From the NCBI GenBank assembly GCA_023432005.1, contig JAEYVF010000020.1:1-63535 (forward strand): DNA of 63,535 nt, given 5' to 3'. Source of the stretch: Actinomycetes bacterium. Its GTDB lineage: Bacteria; Actinomycetota; Actinomycetes; Actinomycetales; Microbacteriaceae. Below the pieces are notes generated by a model. The model worked only from the letters and a program-made list of their open reading frames with translations, did no database searches and was not told the origin of the DNA. A program made the position numbers and the translations under genes. This document shows, piece after piece, positions 8,603 through 18,268 of the stretch; position 1 is the first letter of the stretch, and each line of letters starts with the position of its first letter.

Positions 8603-9484
8603 GTGACCGCACAGGTTCTCGACGGGATCGCGACCGCCGCCGCGATCAAGAACGAGCTGAAGGAGCGGGTCGCGGCGCTCGGTGAGCGCGGGATCGTGCC
8701 GGGGCTCGGGACGCTCCTCGTGGGCGCGGACCCCGGCTCGGTGAGCTACGTCACGGGCAAGCACCGCGACTCGGCCGAGGTCGGCATCCGCTCGATCCGC
8801 GAGGAGCTGCCCGCCGACGCGACGGATGCCGACATCCGTGCCGCTATCGACCGCCTCAACACGAACCCCGAGGTCACGGGCTACATCGTGCAGCTGCCGC
8901 TGCCGCCGGGCATCGACGAGAACGCGATGCTCGAGCTCATCGACCCCGACAAGGACGCCGACGGCCTGCACCCCACGAACCTCGGCCGCCTCGTGCTCGG
9001 CGTCGACGGCGAGCTGCACTCGCCTCTGCCCTGCACCCCGGCGGGCGTCGTCGAGCTGCTGCGTCGCCACGATGTGCCGATCTCCGGCAAGCACGTGACG
9101 ATCATCGGCCGCGGCCTCACGGTGGGGCGCCCGCTCGGGCTCGTGTTCACCCGCAAGGGCGTCGACGCGACCGTCACGCTCACCCACTCGCGCACGGCCG
9201 ACATCGCGTCGGAGGTCGCGCGAGCGGACATCGTGGTCGCCGCCGTCGGCGTGCCCCACTTCGTGAAGCCCGAGTGGGTGAAGCCGGGCGCCGCCGTGCT
9301 CGATGTCGGCGTGACGCGCGTCGGCACGACCGAGTCGGGTCGCGCGAGGCTCGCGGGCGACGTACACCCCGAGGTCGCTGAGGTCGCGGGCTGGCTCTCG
9401 CCCAACCCCGGAGGGGTGGGGCCGATGACGCGCGCGATGCTCATCGCCAACGTCGTGGAGGCCGCGGAGCGCGCGATCCGCTAG
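8603..9484 (+). CDS. folD: Bifunctional methylene-THF dehydrogenase / methenyl-THF cyclohydrolase
   Basis: 293 residues. It makes 10-formyl-THF from 5,10-methylene-THF in two steps and works directly downstream of GlyA. The catalytic region SYVTGKHRDSAEVGI (about 49-63) has the Tyr-x3-Lys pair. GYIVQLPLP, DADGLHPTNLGRLVLG and the NADP loop IIGRGLTVGRPLGL (about 165-178) follow, with PGGVGPMTRAML at the C-terminus. The start is GTG directly behind the palindrome arm. The 3' end overlaps the convergent sigma-factor gene by 4 bases. Confidence 0.96.
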   Translation: MTAQVLDGIATAAAIKNELKERVAALGERGIVPGLGTLLVGADPGSVSYVTGKHRDSAEVGIRSIREELPADATDADIRAAIDRLNTNPEVTGYIVQLPLPPGIDENAMLELIDPDKDADGLHPTNLGRLVLGVDGELHSPLPCTPAGVVELLRRHDVPISGKHVTIIGRGLTVGRPLGLVFTRKGVDATVTLTHSRTADIASEVARADIVVAAVGVPHFVKPEWVKPGAAVLDVGVTRVGTTESGRARLAGDVHPEVAEVAGWLSPNPGGVGPMTRAMLIANVVEAAERAIR

Positions 9485-10722
9485 GAGCTCCCCGAGCCGA
9501 GCGCCGCAACCTTCTCCAACAGCACCCGTCGCTCGCGCTCGTTCGCGGCGAGACCGGCCGCGACGGCGAGCTCGCTGCGCGCCTCCTCGGTGCGCCCGAG
9601 ACGCGCGAGCAGCTCGCCGCGCACGCTCGGCAGCAGGTGCGAGCCGCGCAGGGCGCCGTCGGCGGCGAGCCCGTCGACGATCGCGAGCGCCGTCGCGGGA
9701 CCCGTCGCCATCGCGACCGCGACCGCGCGGTTGAGCTCGACGACGGGGCTCGGGGCGACGCGGCCGAGCGCCTCGTAGAGCACGACGATGTGCTCCCAGT
9801 CCGTCGTCTCGACGCTCGACGCGACCGCGTGGCACTCCGCGATCGCGGCCTGCAGCGCGTAGGGCCCGCGCCCGCGCCCGAGGGCGTCGCACCGGGCGAG
9901 CGCCTCGCGCCCCCGCCGGATCTGGGCGCGGTCCCAGCGCCCGCGATCCTGGTCGGTGAGCAGCACGGGGGCGCCCGACGCATCCGTGCGCGCCGCGAAG
10001 CGCGAGCGCTGGAACTCGAGCAGTGCGACGAGCCCGTGCACCTCGGGCTCCCGGGGCAGCAGTGCGGCGAGCACGCGCGCGAGACGCAGCGCCTCGTCGG
10101 CGAGTTCGGGCCGCATCCACCGCTCGCCCGACGTCGCCGCGTAGCCCTCGGTGAACATGAGGTACACGACGCCGAGCACTGCGCCGAGCCGCTCCGGCCA
10201 TTCGCGGGGCTCGGGCAGCTCGAACGGCACGGATGCCGCGCGCAGCGTCTTCTTGGCCCGCACGATGCGCTGCTGCACGGTCGCGACGGGCACGAGGAAG
10301 AGCCGCGCGATCTCCTCCGTCGTGAGGCCGCCCACGACGCGCAGCGTGAGCGCGAGCTGCGCCTCGCGTGCGAGCACCGGGTGGCAGGCGGTGAAGACGA
10401 GCCGGAGCACGTCGTCGGGGATCGGCTCCCACGCGTCGTCGACGCCCTCCTCGAGCTCGTTCGCGAGCAGTCGGTAGCGCTCGGTGAGCTTCTCCCGTCG
10501 GCGCCAGGAGTCGATCGCCCGGCGCTTGCCCACGCTCGTGAGCCACGCGCCCGGGTTCTGGGGCACCCCGGATGCCGCCCAGCTCGCCAGGGCCTCGGCG
10601 ACCGCCTCCTGGGCGAGGTCCTCCGCCTCGCCCAGGTCGCCTGTGTACCGGGCGAGGGTCGCCACGACCCGCGCACCGTCGATGCGCCACACGGCCTCGA
10701 CGGTGCGCCGGATGTCGTTCAC
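9481..10722 (-). CDS. ECF42-type RNA polymerase sigma factor
   Basis: 413 residues, twice the size of a usual ECF sigma factor. Region 2 is at about 8-75 (GDLGEAEDLAQEAVAEALASW), region 4 at about 110-165 (LRVVGGLTTEEIARLFLVPVATVQQRIVRAKK). A long C-terminal helical domain follows with features of the DUF6596/TPR-like extension (LMFTEGYAAT, PYALQAAIAECHA, LYEALGRVAPSPVVELNRAVAVA). That layout plus a YCII partner marks the ECF42 group, which lacks a classical anti-sigma factor. The start is a GTG 7 bases after the YCII stop, so the pair is an operon. Its signal is unknown. Confidence 0.9.
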   Translation of the reverse strand: MNDIRRTVEAVWRIDGARVVATLARYTGDLGEAEDLAQEAVAEALASWAASGVPQNPGAWLTSVGKRRAIDSWRRREKLTERYRLLANELEEGVDDAWEPIPDDVLRLVFTACHPVLAREAQLALTLRVVGGLTTEEIARLFLVPVATVQQRIVRAKKTLRAASVPFELPEPREWPERLGAVLGVVYLMFTEGYAATSGERWMRPELADEALRLARVLAALLPREPEVHGLVALLEFQRSRFAARTDASGAPVLLTDQDRGRWDRAQIRRGREALARCDALGRGRGPYALQAAIAECHAVASSVETTDWEHIVVLYEALGRVAPSPVVELNRAVAVAMATGPATALAIVDGLAADGALRGSHLLPSVRGELLARLGRTEEARSELAVAAGLAANERERRVLLEKVAALGSGSS

Positions 10723-10729
10723 GGCCGGC

Positions 10730-11176
10730 TCAGGACTCGGGCGCGGCTGCCGCGCGCTCGGCCTCCAGCCGCCGCCACTCCTTCTCCTTCTGGATGTACT
10801 CGTTGTCCGCGTAGTCGGCGAAGTCGGACTCGTCGGTGACCCGGCGCACCTCGAGCTTGCTGCCGGGGCCGAGCGGCGCCCGCTTCGCCCACTCCGCCGC
10901 CTCCTCAGGGCTCGAGACCTCGATCATCCAGAAGCCGTTGAACAGCTCGTGCGTCTCCCCGTAGGGGCCGTCGGTCACGGCCGGCGGCTGGGACGAGAAG
11001 TCCACCACGAAGCCCTCCTTGGCATCCGTGAGCCCCTCGCCCGCGACGAGCACGCCCGCCTCGATCATCGACTCGTTGTAGGCGCCCATCGCGTTGATGA
11101 CCTGCTCGAAGTCGAGTTCCTCGTAGGCGGCGACGGCGGCGTCGTCGGTGGCGCGCATGATGAGCATGTACTTCAT
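10730..11176 (-). CDS. YCII-related (DGPF) protein, ECF42 partner
   Basis: 148 residues. It begins MKYMLIMRATDDAAVAAYEE and carries TDGPYGETHELFNGFWMIEV, the DGPF-type core, then a charged C-terminal tail. YCII/DGPF proteins are ferredoxin-like-fold dimers of unclear function and are the usual partners of ECF42 sigma factors. The ATG at 11176 is chosen over a longer frame because AGGGAG lies 7 bases before it. It is the first gene of the operon with the sigma factor. A strong hairpin at 11249-11285 lies upstream and may stop read-through from the HesB-like gene. Confidence 0.88.
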   Translation of the reverse strand: MKYMLIMRATDDAAVAAYEELDFEQVINAMGAYNESMIEAGVLVAGEGLTDAKEGFVVDFSSQPPAVTDGPYGETHELFNGFWMIEVSSPEEAAEWAKRAPLGPGSKLEVRRVTDESDFADYADNEYIQKEKEWRRLEAERAAAAPES

Positions 11177-11248
11177 GGTGTTCTCCCTCGTTCGTGGGGG
11201 CCCTGTCACGCCCCTCTACTATCCATGTCGAACGGGGATGAGCGCGAT

Positions 11249-11285
11249 CGACGACGCCCGCGAGAAATTCCCGCGGGCGTCGTCG
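11249..11285. terminator. Perfect 14-bp stem, probable terminator
   Basis: CGACGACGCCCGCG (11249-11262) pairs perfectly with CGCGGGCGTCGTCG (11272-11285) around a 9-base loop. It sits 10 bases downstream of the stop of the HesB-like gene (minus strand) and before the YCII gene. There is no T-tract, as is common in high-GC Actinobacteria. Confidence 0.75.
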
Positions 11286-11295
11286 TGGCTCGCCG

Positions 11296-11571
11296 CTAGA
11301 GCTGCGGCGCGAGGGCGAAGCGGATGTCGCCCTCCGGGGTGATGACGGCGTCGAGGGTCATCTCGTCGAGCACCTGGGCGACGGGCGCGTCCATGAAGAC
11401 GCGTGCGCCCTCCCGCTCGACGACGACCTCGCTGGGCCCCGGGGCCTCCGCGATGGCGATGTCGAAGCGGTTGTCGCCCTGCTGGATGCGCAGGCCCGCC
11501 GTGTCGGTCTCGCTCGCGCGAGCCACCAGGTCGGAGACGACCGTTCCGGCGTTCTCGGTGAGGGTGAGCAT
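11296..11571 (-). CDS. HesB/IscA-like domain protein without cysteines
   Basis: 91 residues. MLTLTENAGTVVSDLVARAS, then AGLRIQQGD and RVFMDAPVAQVLDEMTLDAV, follow the IscA/HesB fold pattern. There is no cysteine at all, so the three conserved Fe-S ligands of true A-type carriers are missing. The protein is therefore unlikely to carry a cluster in the classical way. Close relatives are common in Actinobacteria as an uncharacterised group. The start at 11571 is supported by AGGAAAGGGG just upstream. It appears to be a single-gene unit ending at the 11249-11285 hairpin. Confidence 0.75.
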   Translation of the reverse strand: MLTLTENAGTVVSDLVARASETDTAGLRIQQGDNRFDIAIAEAPGPSEVVVEREGARVFMDAPVAQVLDEMTLDAVITPEGDIRFALAPQL

Positions 11572-11685
11572 TGCGGTTCCCCTTTCCTCGGTTTCGGAGT
11601 CGGCCACGATTCCGAGAATCCGCGGATGCCGCAACCCCGCGTCTCGGCGGGTCGCATCATACGGAGGGGATTGCCAGGGTTTCGG

Positions 11686-12848
<1,163 letters not shown>

Positions 12849-12852
<4 letters not shown>

Positions 12853-13934
12853 ACCGAAGCCACCGCCTCCCGCAGCCGGGCGGCCGCATCCTCGGGAACG
12901 ATATCCGCCACCCAGGCGCCCATGGCCGCCTCCGAGCCGGCGAGGAACTTGAGCCGGTCGGCGCCCCGCCGCGGCGAGGTGATCTGCAGCATGAGCCGCA
13001 CGTCGTCGCGGCCCTCGCGCACGGGCGCCTGGTGCCACGCGGCGATGTAGGGCGTCGGGGTCTCGTAGAGCGTGTCGAGCCCGAGCAGCAGGCGCTTGAA
13101 CACGACGGCGAGCTCGGCGCGCTCGGGCTCGTCGAGGGCGTCGATGTCGGGCACGTGCCGATGCGGCAGCAGGTGCACCTCGATGGGCCAGCGGGCGGCG
13201 AAGGGCACGAACGCCGTCCAGTGCTCTCCCGCGAGCACGACGCGCGGGCCGGCCTGCTCGCGCTCGAGGATGCGCGCGAAGAGGTCGGGGCCGAGCTCGG
13301 CGATCGCCGCGAGCGTCGAGAGCGTACGCGGGGTCACGAAGGGGTAGGCGTAGATCTGGCCGTGCGGGTGGCCGAGCGTCACGCCGATCGCCTCGCCGCG
13401 GTTCTCGAAGGGGAACACCTGCGCGACCCCCGGCAGCGCCGAGAGCGCGCGGGTGCGGTCTGCCCAGGCCTCGATGACCGTGCGGATGCGCGTGACGCTC
13501 TGGGTGCCGAGCGACCCCGTCGACTCGGGACTGAAGCACACGACCTCGCAGCGGCCGACCGACGGCGACGTGCGCTCGTAGCCGCGACCGGTGGGCGGCA
13601 GGGGCCCGCCCGAGTCGGGCCCGAACGACGGCGACTTGTTCTCGAAGACGACGACGTCGTAGAGGTCGGGGATCTCGGACGGGTTGTCGGGGGTCTGCGG
13701 CGCGAGCGGGTCGAGGTGCGCGGGCGGCAGGAAGACGCGGTTGTTGCGGCCCGAGGCGACCGAGATCCAGTCGCCCGTGAGCACGTCCTGCCGCATGGTC
13801 GCCGTCGCCGGCCGGGGATCGAGCCGCCGCTCGTCGATGCGGCGCTCGTCGGGGAGCGTCGTGTCGGGATCGTCGAAGTAGATGAGCTCTCGGCCGTCGG
13901 CCATGCGGGCCGAGCGGCGGGTGACGCCGGACAT
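12849..13934 (-). CDS. galT: Galactose-1-phosphate uridylyltransferase
   Basis: 361 residues. It exchanges UMP between UDP-glucose and galactose-1-phosphate (Leloir pathway). The active site GHPHGQIYAYPF includes the nucleophile His of HPH; FENRGEAIG precedes it and WPIEVHLLPHRH follows, all family motifs. The start ATG at 13934 is 6 bases after a TATCGT box (minus strand) that overlaps a palindrome, so the promoter is probably repressed there. It is the first gene of galTK and divergent from the DeoR-type regulator. galE is not in the window. Confidence 0.94.
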
Positions 13935-13938
13935 GCCC

Positions 13939-13952
13939 TTACGATAACGTAA
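13939..13952. promoter_or_regulatory. Candidate gal operator overlapping the galT -10 box
   Basis: TTACG-ATAA-CGTAA is a perfect 5+5 inverted repeat in the 49-base gap between galT and the DeoR-type gene. On the minus strand TATCGT within it ends 6 bases before the galT ATG and looks like the -10 box of a leaderless transcript. Bound repressor would block polymerase. The neighbouring DeoR-type protein is the obvious candidate; the galactose signal is inferred from context. Confidence 0.6.
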
Positions 13953-13983
13953 GCGCGTCTTGCCCAAACGAAAGGTTCCGTAA

Positions 13984-14796
13984 ATGACGGATGCGAGCCT
14001 GCCCGCCGCGGTGCGGCGCGCCCGCATCGCCGAGCGCGTGCGTGAGGACGGCATCCTGCGCGTCGCGGATGCGGCGGCCGAGTTCCGGGTGAGCGAGGTC
14101 ACCATCCGCGCGGACCTCGGTGCGCTCGAGGCGGCCGGGCTCGTGCGGCGCGTGCACGGCTCCGCGCTGCCCGCCGCCGGCGGCCGGCGCGAGGAGCCCG
14201 TCGAGCGCGTGTCGGCGCGCGACGCGGCGGCGAAGCGCGCGATCGGCCGACGGGCAGCGGCGCTCGTCGACAGCGGCACGAGCGTGCTGCTCGACGTCGG
14301 CTCGACGACCCTCGCGGTTGCCCACGCCCTCGTCGACCGCGCCGAGCGGGGCGACCTCGAGGAGCTCGTCGTGGTCACGAACGGCCTCTCGATCGCGCTC
14401 GCCCTCGAGGCCGCCGTGCCCCGCGTGACCGTCGTTCTCACGGGTGGGACCCTGCGCCCGCTCCAGCACTCGCTCGTCGACCCCGGCGCGACCGAGTCGA
14501 TCGCGAGCCTGCACGTCGACCTCGCGATCCTCGGCTGCAACGGCGTCGACGCGCGGGGCCGCATCACGAACCTCAACCTCGCCGAGGCGGAGGTCAAGCG
14601 CGCGATGGTCGCCGCATCCGCCGCCCGGCTCGTCGTCGCCGAGGCGAGCAAGCTCGGCGCACGGCACCTCGGCACGATCGGGCTCGCCGACGAGCGCACG
14701 ACCCTCGTCACCGCGGGCGCATGGACGGATGCCGCGGCCGCGACCGCGCGCGCTCTCGAGGGTCGCGGCGCGCACGTCGTGCGGGCGGACGCCTGA
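13984..14796 (+). CDS. DeoR/GlpR-family transcriptional regulator of the galactose locus
   Basis: 270 residues. The N-terminal winged helix has RIAERVREDGILRVADAAAEF, then VSEVTIRADLGALEAAGLVRRVHGSA, the DeoR recognition region. The C-terminal sugar-phosphate sensing domain shows LLDVGSTT, VVVTNGLSIALAL, VVLTGGTLRP and ILGCNGVDARGRITNLNLAEAEVKRAM. Such proteins are usually repressors released by a sugar phosphate. It is divergent from galTK and followed by a sugar porter and two epimerases, so galactose-1-phosphate or a related ester is a reasonable inducer (inference). Confidence 0.92.
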   Translation: MTDASLPAAVRRARIAERVREDGILRVADAAAEFRVSEVTIRADLGALEAAGLVRRVHGSALPAAGGRREEPVERVSARDAAAKRAIGRRAAALVDSGTSVLLDVGSTTLAVAHALVDRAERGDLEELVVVTNGLSIALALEAAVPRVTVVLTGGTLRPLQHSLVDPGATESIASLHVDLAILGCNGVDARGRITNLNLAEAEVKRAMVAASAARLVVAEASKLGARHLGTIGLADERTTLVTAGAWTDAAAATARALEGRGAHVVRADA

Positions 14797-14878
14797 CCAC
14801 GTCACCGGCCGACTACATCTCCGCGGGGGAGATTGCAAGCGTCTACCGCCCCCGCGCCCACCTTCCTAGCGTCGGAGC

Positions 14879-16339
14879 GTGACGCAGAACACGGCCTCCA
14901 TCCCCGCCGACGCCTTCACCCTCCGCAGCCCCTTCGGGCGACGCGCGATCGGTCTCTCGGTCGCCGCGGCCGTGGGCGGTTTCCTCTTCGGGTTCGACTC
15001 CTCGGTCATCAACGGCGCGGTCGACTCCATCCAGGGCGACTTCGAGCTCGGCGCCTTCGTCACGGGCTTCGTCGTCGCGATCGCGCTCCTCGGATGCGCC
15101 GTCGGCGCCGTGCTCGCGGGCCGGCTCTCCGACCGCTGGGGGCGCCTCAAGGTGATGTTCCTCGGCGCCATCATGTTCTTCGCGAGCTCGGTCGGCACGG
15201 GCTTCGCGTTCTCGGTCTGGGATCTCGGCGTGTGGCGCGTGATCGGCGGGCTCGGCATCGGCATCGCCTCCGTCGTGGCGCCGGCCTACATCGCGGAGGT
15301 CGCACCCCGTCAGATCCGTGGGAGCCTCGCATCCCTGCAGCAGCTCGCGATCACGATCGGCATCTTCGCCGCCCTGCTGAGCGACGCGCTCCTCGCGGGC
15401 GGTGCGGGGGGCGCGGGCGAGGCGTTCTGGTTCGGGCTCGAGGCGTGGCGCTGGATGTTCCTCGTCGGCGTCATCCCCGCGGCGGTCTACGGCATCCTGT
15501 CGTTCACGCTCCCCGAGTCGCCCCGCTATCTCATCGCGAACGGGCGCTCCGACGAGGCGCGCGAGATCTTCGCGCGGCTCGTGCCGAAGGCCGACCTCGA
15601 CCACACCGTGCGGGATCTGCAGAAGGCCATCGAAGACGATCGCAAGAACGCGGGCGCCTCGATCCGCGGCCCCGTGCTCGGGCTTCAGCGCATCGTGTGG
15701 GTGGGCATCATCCTGTCGGTGTTCCAGCAGTTCGTCGGCATCAACGTGATCTTCTACTACTCGACGAGCCTGTGGGCCTCCGTCGGCTTCGCGGAGTCGG
15801 CGTCGTTCACGATCAGCGTCATCACCTCGGTCGTCAACGTCCTCGTGACGCTCGTCGCGATCTTCCTCGTCGATCGCGTGGGCCGGAAGCCCATCCTGCT
15901 CACGGGATCCGTGCTCATGACGGTCTCGCTCGCGACCATGGCGATCGCGTTCCTCTTCGCGCGGGGCTCGGGCGACGACGTGAGCCTGCCCGCGCCGTTG
16001 GGGCCCATCGCGCTCGTCGCGGCGAACCTCTTCGTCGTCGGATTCGGTGCGTCGTGGGGGCCGCTCGTGTGGGTGCTGCTCGGCGAGATCTTCCCGAGCC
16101 GCATCCGCGGGAAGGCTCTCGGCGTGGCGGCGGGCGCGCAGTGGATCGCGAACTTCCTCATCACCGTCTCGTTCCCCGCGATGAGCGGATGGTCGCTGCC
16201 GCTCACCTACGGCATGTACGCCCTGTTCGCCGGGCTCTCGTTCGTCTACGTCGCGTGGCGCGTGCCCGAGACGAAGGGCATGGAGCTCGAGCAGACCGAG
16301 ACGCTCTTCCGCCGGAAGGGCGCCGAGAGCTCCGCCTAG
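14879..16339 (+). CDS. Sugar porter (MFS sugar:proton symporter)
   Basis: 486 residues, 12 membrane segments. Sugar-porter signatures are present: GFDSSVINGAVDSI in helix 1, GRLSDRWGRLK between helices 2 and 3, PESPRYLIANGR after helix 6, FQQFVGINVIFYYS in helix 7, DRVGRKP, and PETKGMELEQTE after helix 12. The same family includes GalP, XylE and IolT. Galactose is the most likely substrate from the gal neighbours. The start is GTG at 14879 with TAGCGT (14867-14872) 6 bases upstream. Confidence 0.93.
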   Translation: MTQNTASIPADAFTLRSPFGRRAIGLSVAAAVGGFLFGFDSSVINGAVDSIQGDFELGAFVTGFVVAIALLGCAVGAVLAGRLSDRWGRLKVMFLGAIMFFASSVGTGFAFSVWDLGVWRVIGGLGIGIASVVAPAYIAEVAPRQIRGSLASLQQLAITIGIFAALLSDALLAGGAGGAGEAFWFGLEAWRWMFLVGVIPAAVYGILSFTLPESPRYLIANGRSDEAREIFARLVPKADLDHTVRDLQKAIEDDRKNAGASIRGPVLGLQRIVWVGIILSVFQQFVGINVIFYYSTSLWASVGFAESASFTISVITSVVNVLVTLVAIFLVDRVGRKPILLTGSVLMTVSLATMAIAFLFARGSGDDVSLPAPLGPIALVAANLFVVGFGASWGPLVWVLLGEIFPSRIRGKALGVAAGAQWIANFLITVSFPAMSGWSLPLTYGMYALFAGLSFVYVAWRVPETKGMELEQTETLFRRKGAESSA

Positions 16340-16376
16340 CGGGGGCCGGGCGCGCATCCCCCCTAGGCTTCTGGTC

Positions 16377-17309
16377 GTGCTGACCCCCATCGGAGAGATC
16401 ATCGAGCTGCGCACGGCGCGCTCGGCGGCGAGCATCGCGACGCTGGCCGCGGCCCTCACGAGCCTCGACGTCGGCGGCCGGGAGCTCACCGAGCGCACGC
16501 CCTCGACGCGCCTCCCCGGTCACGGCAACGGCATCGTGCTCGCGCCCTGGCCGAATCGGGTGCGCGACGCGCGCTGGACCCACTGCGGCGAGGTGCAGCA
16601 CCTCGACGTCACCGACCCGAGCCGGGGCAACGCCATCCACGGGCTGCTGCGCAACACGGCGTACCGGGTGCTCGAGCGCACGGATGTCGTGGTCGTGCTC
16701 GGCGCGTTCATCCACCCCCAGCACGGGTGGCCGTTCCTGCTCGAGACCTGGGTGCGGTACGCGCTCGCCGAGGACGGCCTGACCGTCACGCACGGCGTGC
16801 GCAACCTCGGCGCCGAGCCCGCGCCGTGGGCGGTGGGGGCGCATCCGTACTTCCGCGTGGGCGACGTACCCGTCGAGGACCTCGAGCTCGAGGTGCGGGC
16901 GCGCCGCTACCTCGAGCTCGACGACGCCCTCGTGCCGGTCGCGGTGCGCGACGTCGAGCCGGGCGGCCCGTTCGATCTCTCGACGCCGCGCGGGCTGGGC
17001 GGGCTCGACCTCAACGTGGGCTACCAGGACGTCGTGACCGGCCCCGAGGGCGCCGCCGTGCTGACCGCGCCCGATGGGAGCCGCACGGTCGTGTGGCAGG
17101 ACGAGCCGTTCCGCTGGCTGCAGGTGTTCACACCGCGCGACTTCCCGCACGTAGCCGCGGACGGCTCCGAGGGCCCCGCGCTCGCGGTCGCGCTCGAGCC
17201 CATGACGGCGGCGCCCGATGCGCTCAACTCCGGCGAGGGCCTCGTGTGGCTCGAGCCGGGTCGGAACTGGGAGGCGTCATGGGGCGTCCGTCACGAGGAG
17301 GGTCGATGA
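16377..17309 (+). CDS. Aldose 1-epimerase (galactose mutarotase), first copy
   Basis: 310 residues. It interconverts alpha and beta anomers of galactose or glucose before GalK. Features are GIVLAPWPNRVRDARW, the catalytic His in AIHGLL and GAHPYF, and a C-terminal LEPMTAAPDALNSGEG with the catalytic Glu. The start is GTG at 16377 with TAGGCT (16364-16369) 7 bases upstream, so it can be transcribed separately from the porter. Its stop overlaps the start of a second, related epimerase (ATGA). Confidence 0.9.
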   Translation: MLTPIGEIIELRTARSAASIATLAAALTSLDVGGRELTERTPSTRLPGHGNGIVLAPWPNRVRDARWTHCGEVQHLDVTDPSRGNAIHGLLRNTAYRVLERTDVVVVLGAFIHPQHGWPFLLETWVRYALAEDGLTVTHGVRNLGAEPAPWAVGAHPYFRVGDVPVEDLELEVRARRYLELDDALVPVAVRDVEPGGPFDLSTPRGLGGLDLNVGYQDVVTGPEGAAVLTAPDGSRTVVWQDEPFRWLQVFTPRDFPHVAADGSEGPALAVALEPMTAAPDALNSGEGLVWLEPGRNWEASWGVRHEEGR

Positions 17310-18220
17310 GCACACGAACGGGAGTCGGCGAGCGGTTCGGGCTGCGCACCGGGGAGGCCTTCGCCGAGGTCGGCACGGTCGCGGCGGTGCTGTGCGCGCT
17401 GCGGGTGGGGGACGTCGACCTGACGGAGCCGCTGCCCCAGGAGACGGCCCCGCCGCCGTTCTGCTCGGGCATCGCCCTCGCGCCCTGGCCCAACCGCGTT
17501 CGCGCCGGACGCTGGGAGTACGAGGGCGTGCCGCAGCAGCTCGACATCACCGAGCCGAAGCGCGGGGGAGCGCTGCACGGCCTGCTCGAGTTCGCCGAGT
17601 ACGAGGTGCGAGAGCGCGGGGAGGCCTCGATCACGCTCGGTGCCGTCATCCACCCGCAGCACGGCTGGCCGTTCCTGCTCGACACGTGGGTGAGGTTCGA
17701 GCTGCAGCCCGATGGCATCACCGTGACCCACGGTGCCCGCAATCTCTCGGGCGTGCGCGCGCCCTACGCGACGGGCACGCATCCGTACCCCCGAGTCGGC
17801 GCGCACGACGTCGCCGACCTGCTGCTCACGGTGCCGGCCGACGAGTACCTGGAGGTCGACGAGCGCCTCGACCCGGTCGCGTGGCACGAGGTGTCGGGCG
17901 GCACCGAGCTGCGCGACGGCGTGCGCGTGGGCGACCTCGAGCTCGACACCGCGTTCCGCGGCCTGCGGCCCGTCGACGGTGTGACCGCCGTGCTGAGCGC
18001 GCCCGACGGATCGCGTCTCGAGGTCTGGCAGGACGACGACTGGCGCTACCTGCAGGTGTTCACGACGCCGATCTTCCCCAAGGACGGCGGCCTCGGCACC
18101 GCGGTCGCGATCGAGCCCATGACGGCGCCGCCCGACGCGCTCAACTCGGGTGAGGGCCTCATCTGGCTCGAACCCGGCGCGACGTACGAGGGCCGCTGGG
18201 GCCTGCGCTACCGCCCGTGA
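17306..18220 (+). CDS. Aldose 1-epimerase family protein, second copy
   Basis: 304 residues, a clear paralogue of the preceding gene. Both share IALAPWPNRVR, VIHPQHGWPFLLDTWVR and EPMTAPPDALNSGEGLIWLE. The catalytic His positions (ALHGLL, GTHPYP) and C-terminal Glu are kept, so it should be active. HPYF of the first copy is HPYP here. The ATG at 17306 overlaps the first copy's stop and has GAGGAGGG upstream. The tandem pair is a local duplication that has diverged; different sugar or anomer preference is possible. Confidence 0.9.
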   Translation: MSTRTGVGERFGLRTGEAFAEVGTVAAVLCALRVGDVDLTEPLPQETAPPPFCSGIALAPWPNRVRAGRWEYEGVPQQLDITEPKRGGALHGLLEFAEYEVRERGEASITLGAVIHPQHGWPFLLDTWVRFELQPDGITVTHGARNLSGVRAPYATGTHPYPRVGAHDVADLLLTVPADEYLEVDERLDPVAWHEVSGGTELRDGVRVGDLELDTAFRGLRPVDGVTAVLSAPDGSRLEVWQDDDWRYLQVFTTPIFPKDGGLGTAVAIEPMTAPPDALNSGEGLIWLEPGATYEGRWGLRYRP

Positions 18221-18268
18221 CGAGGATTCGGCCCCCCGCAATACGTATGCGCTCGGCAGAATGAATCG

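Noticed and set aside
5094..8612. A 1172-codon open frame on the minus strand
   Set aside because: It runs across glyA and parts of two other genes in a shadow frame, with arginine/aspartate-rich low-complexity translation. The GH20 and glyA genes explain the region.
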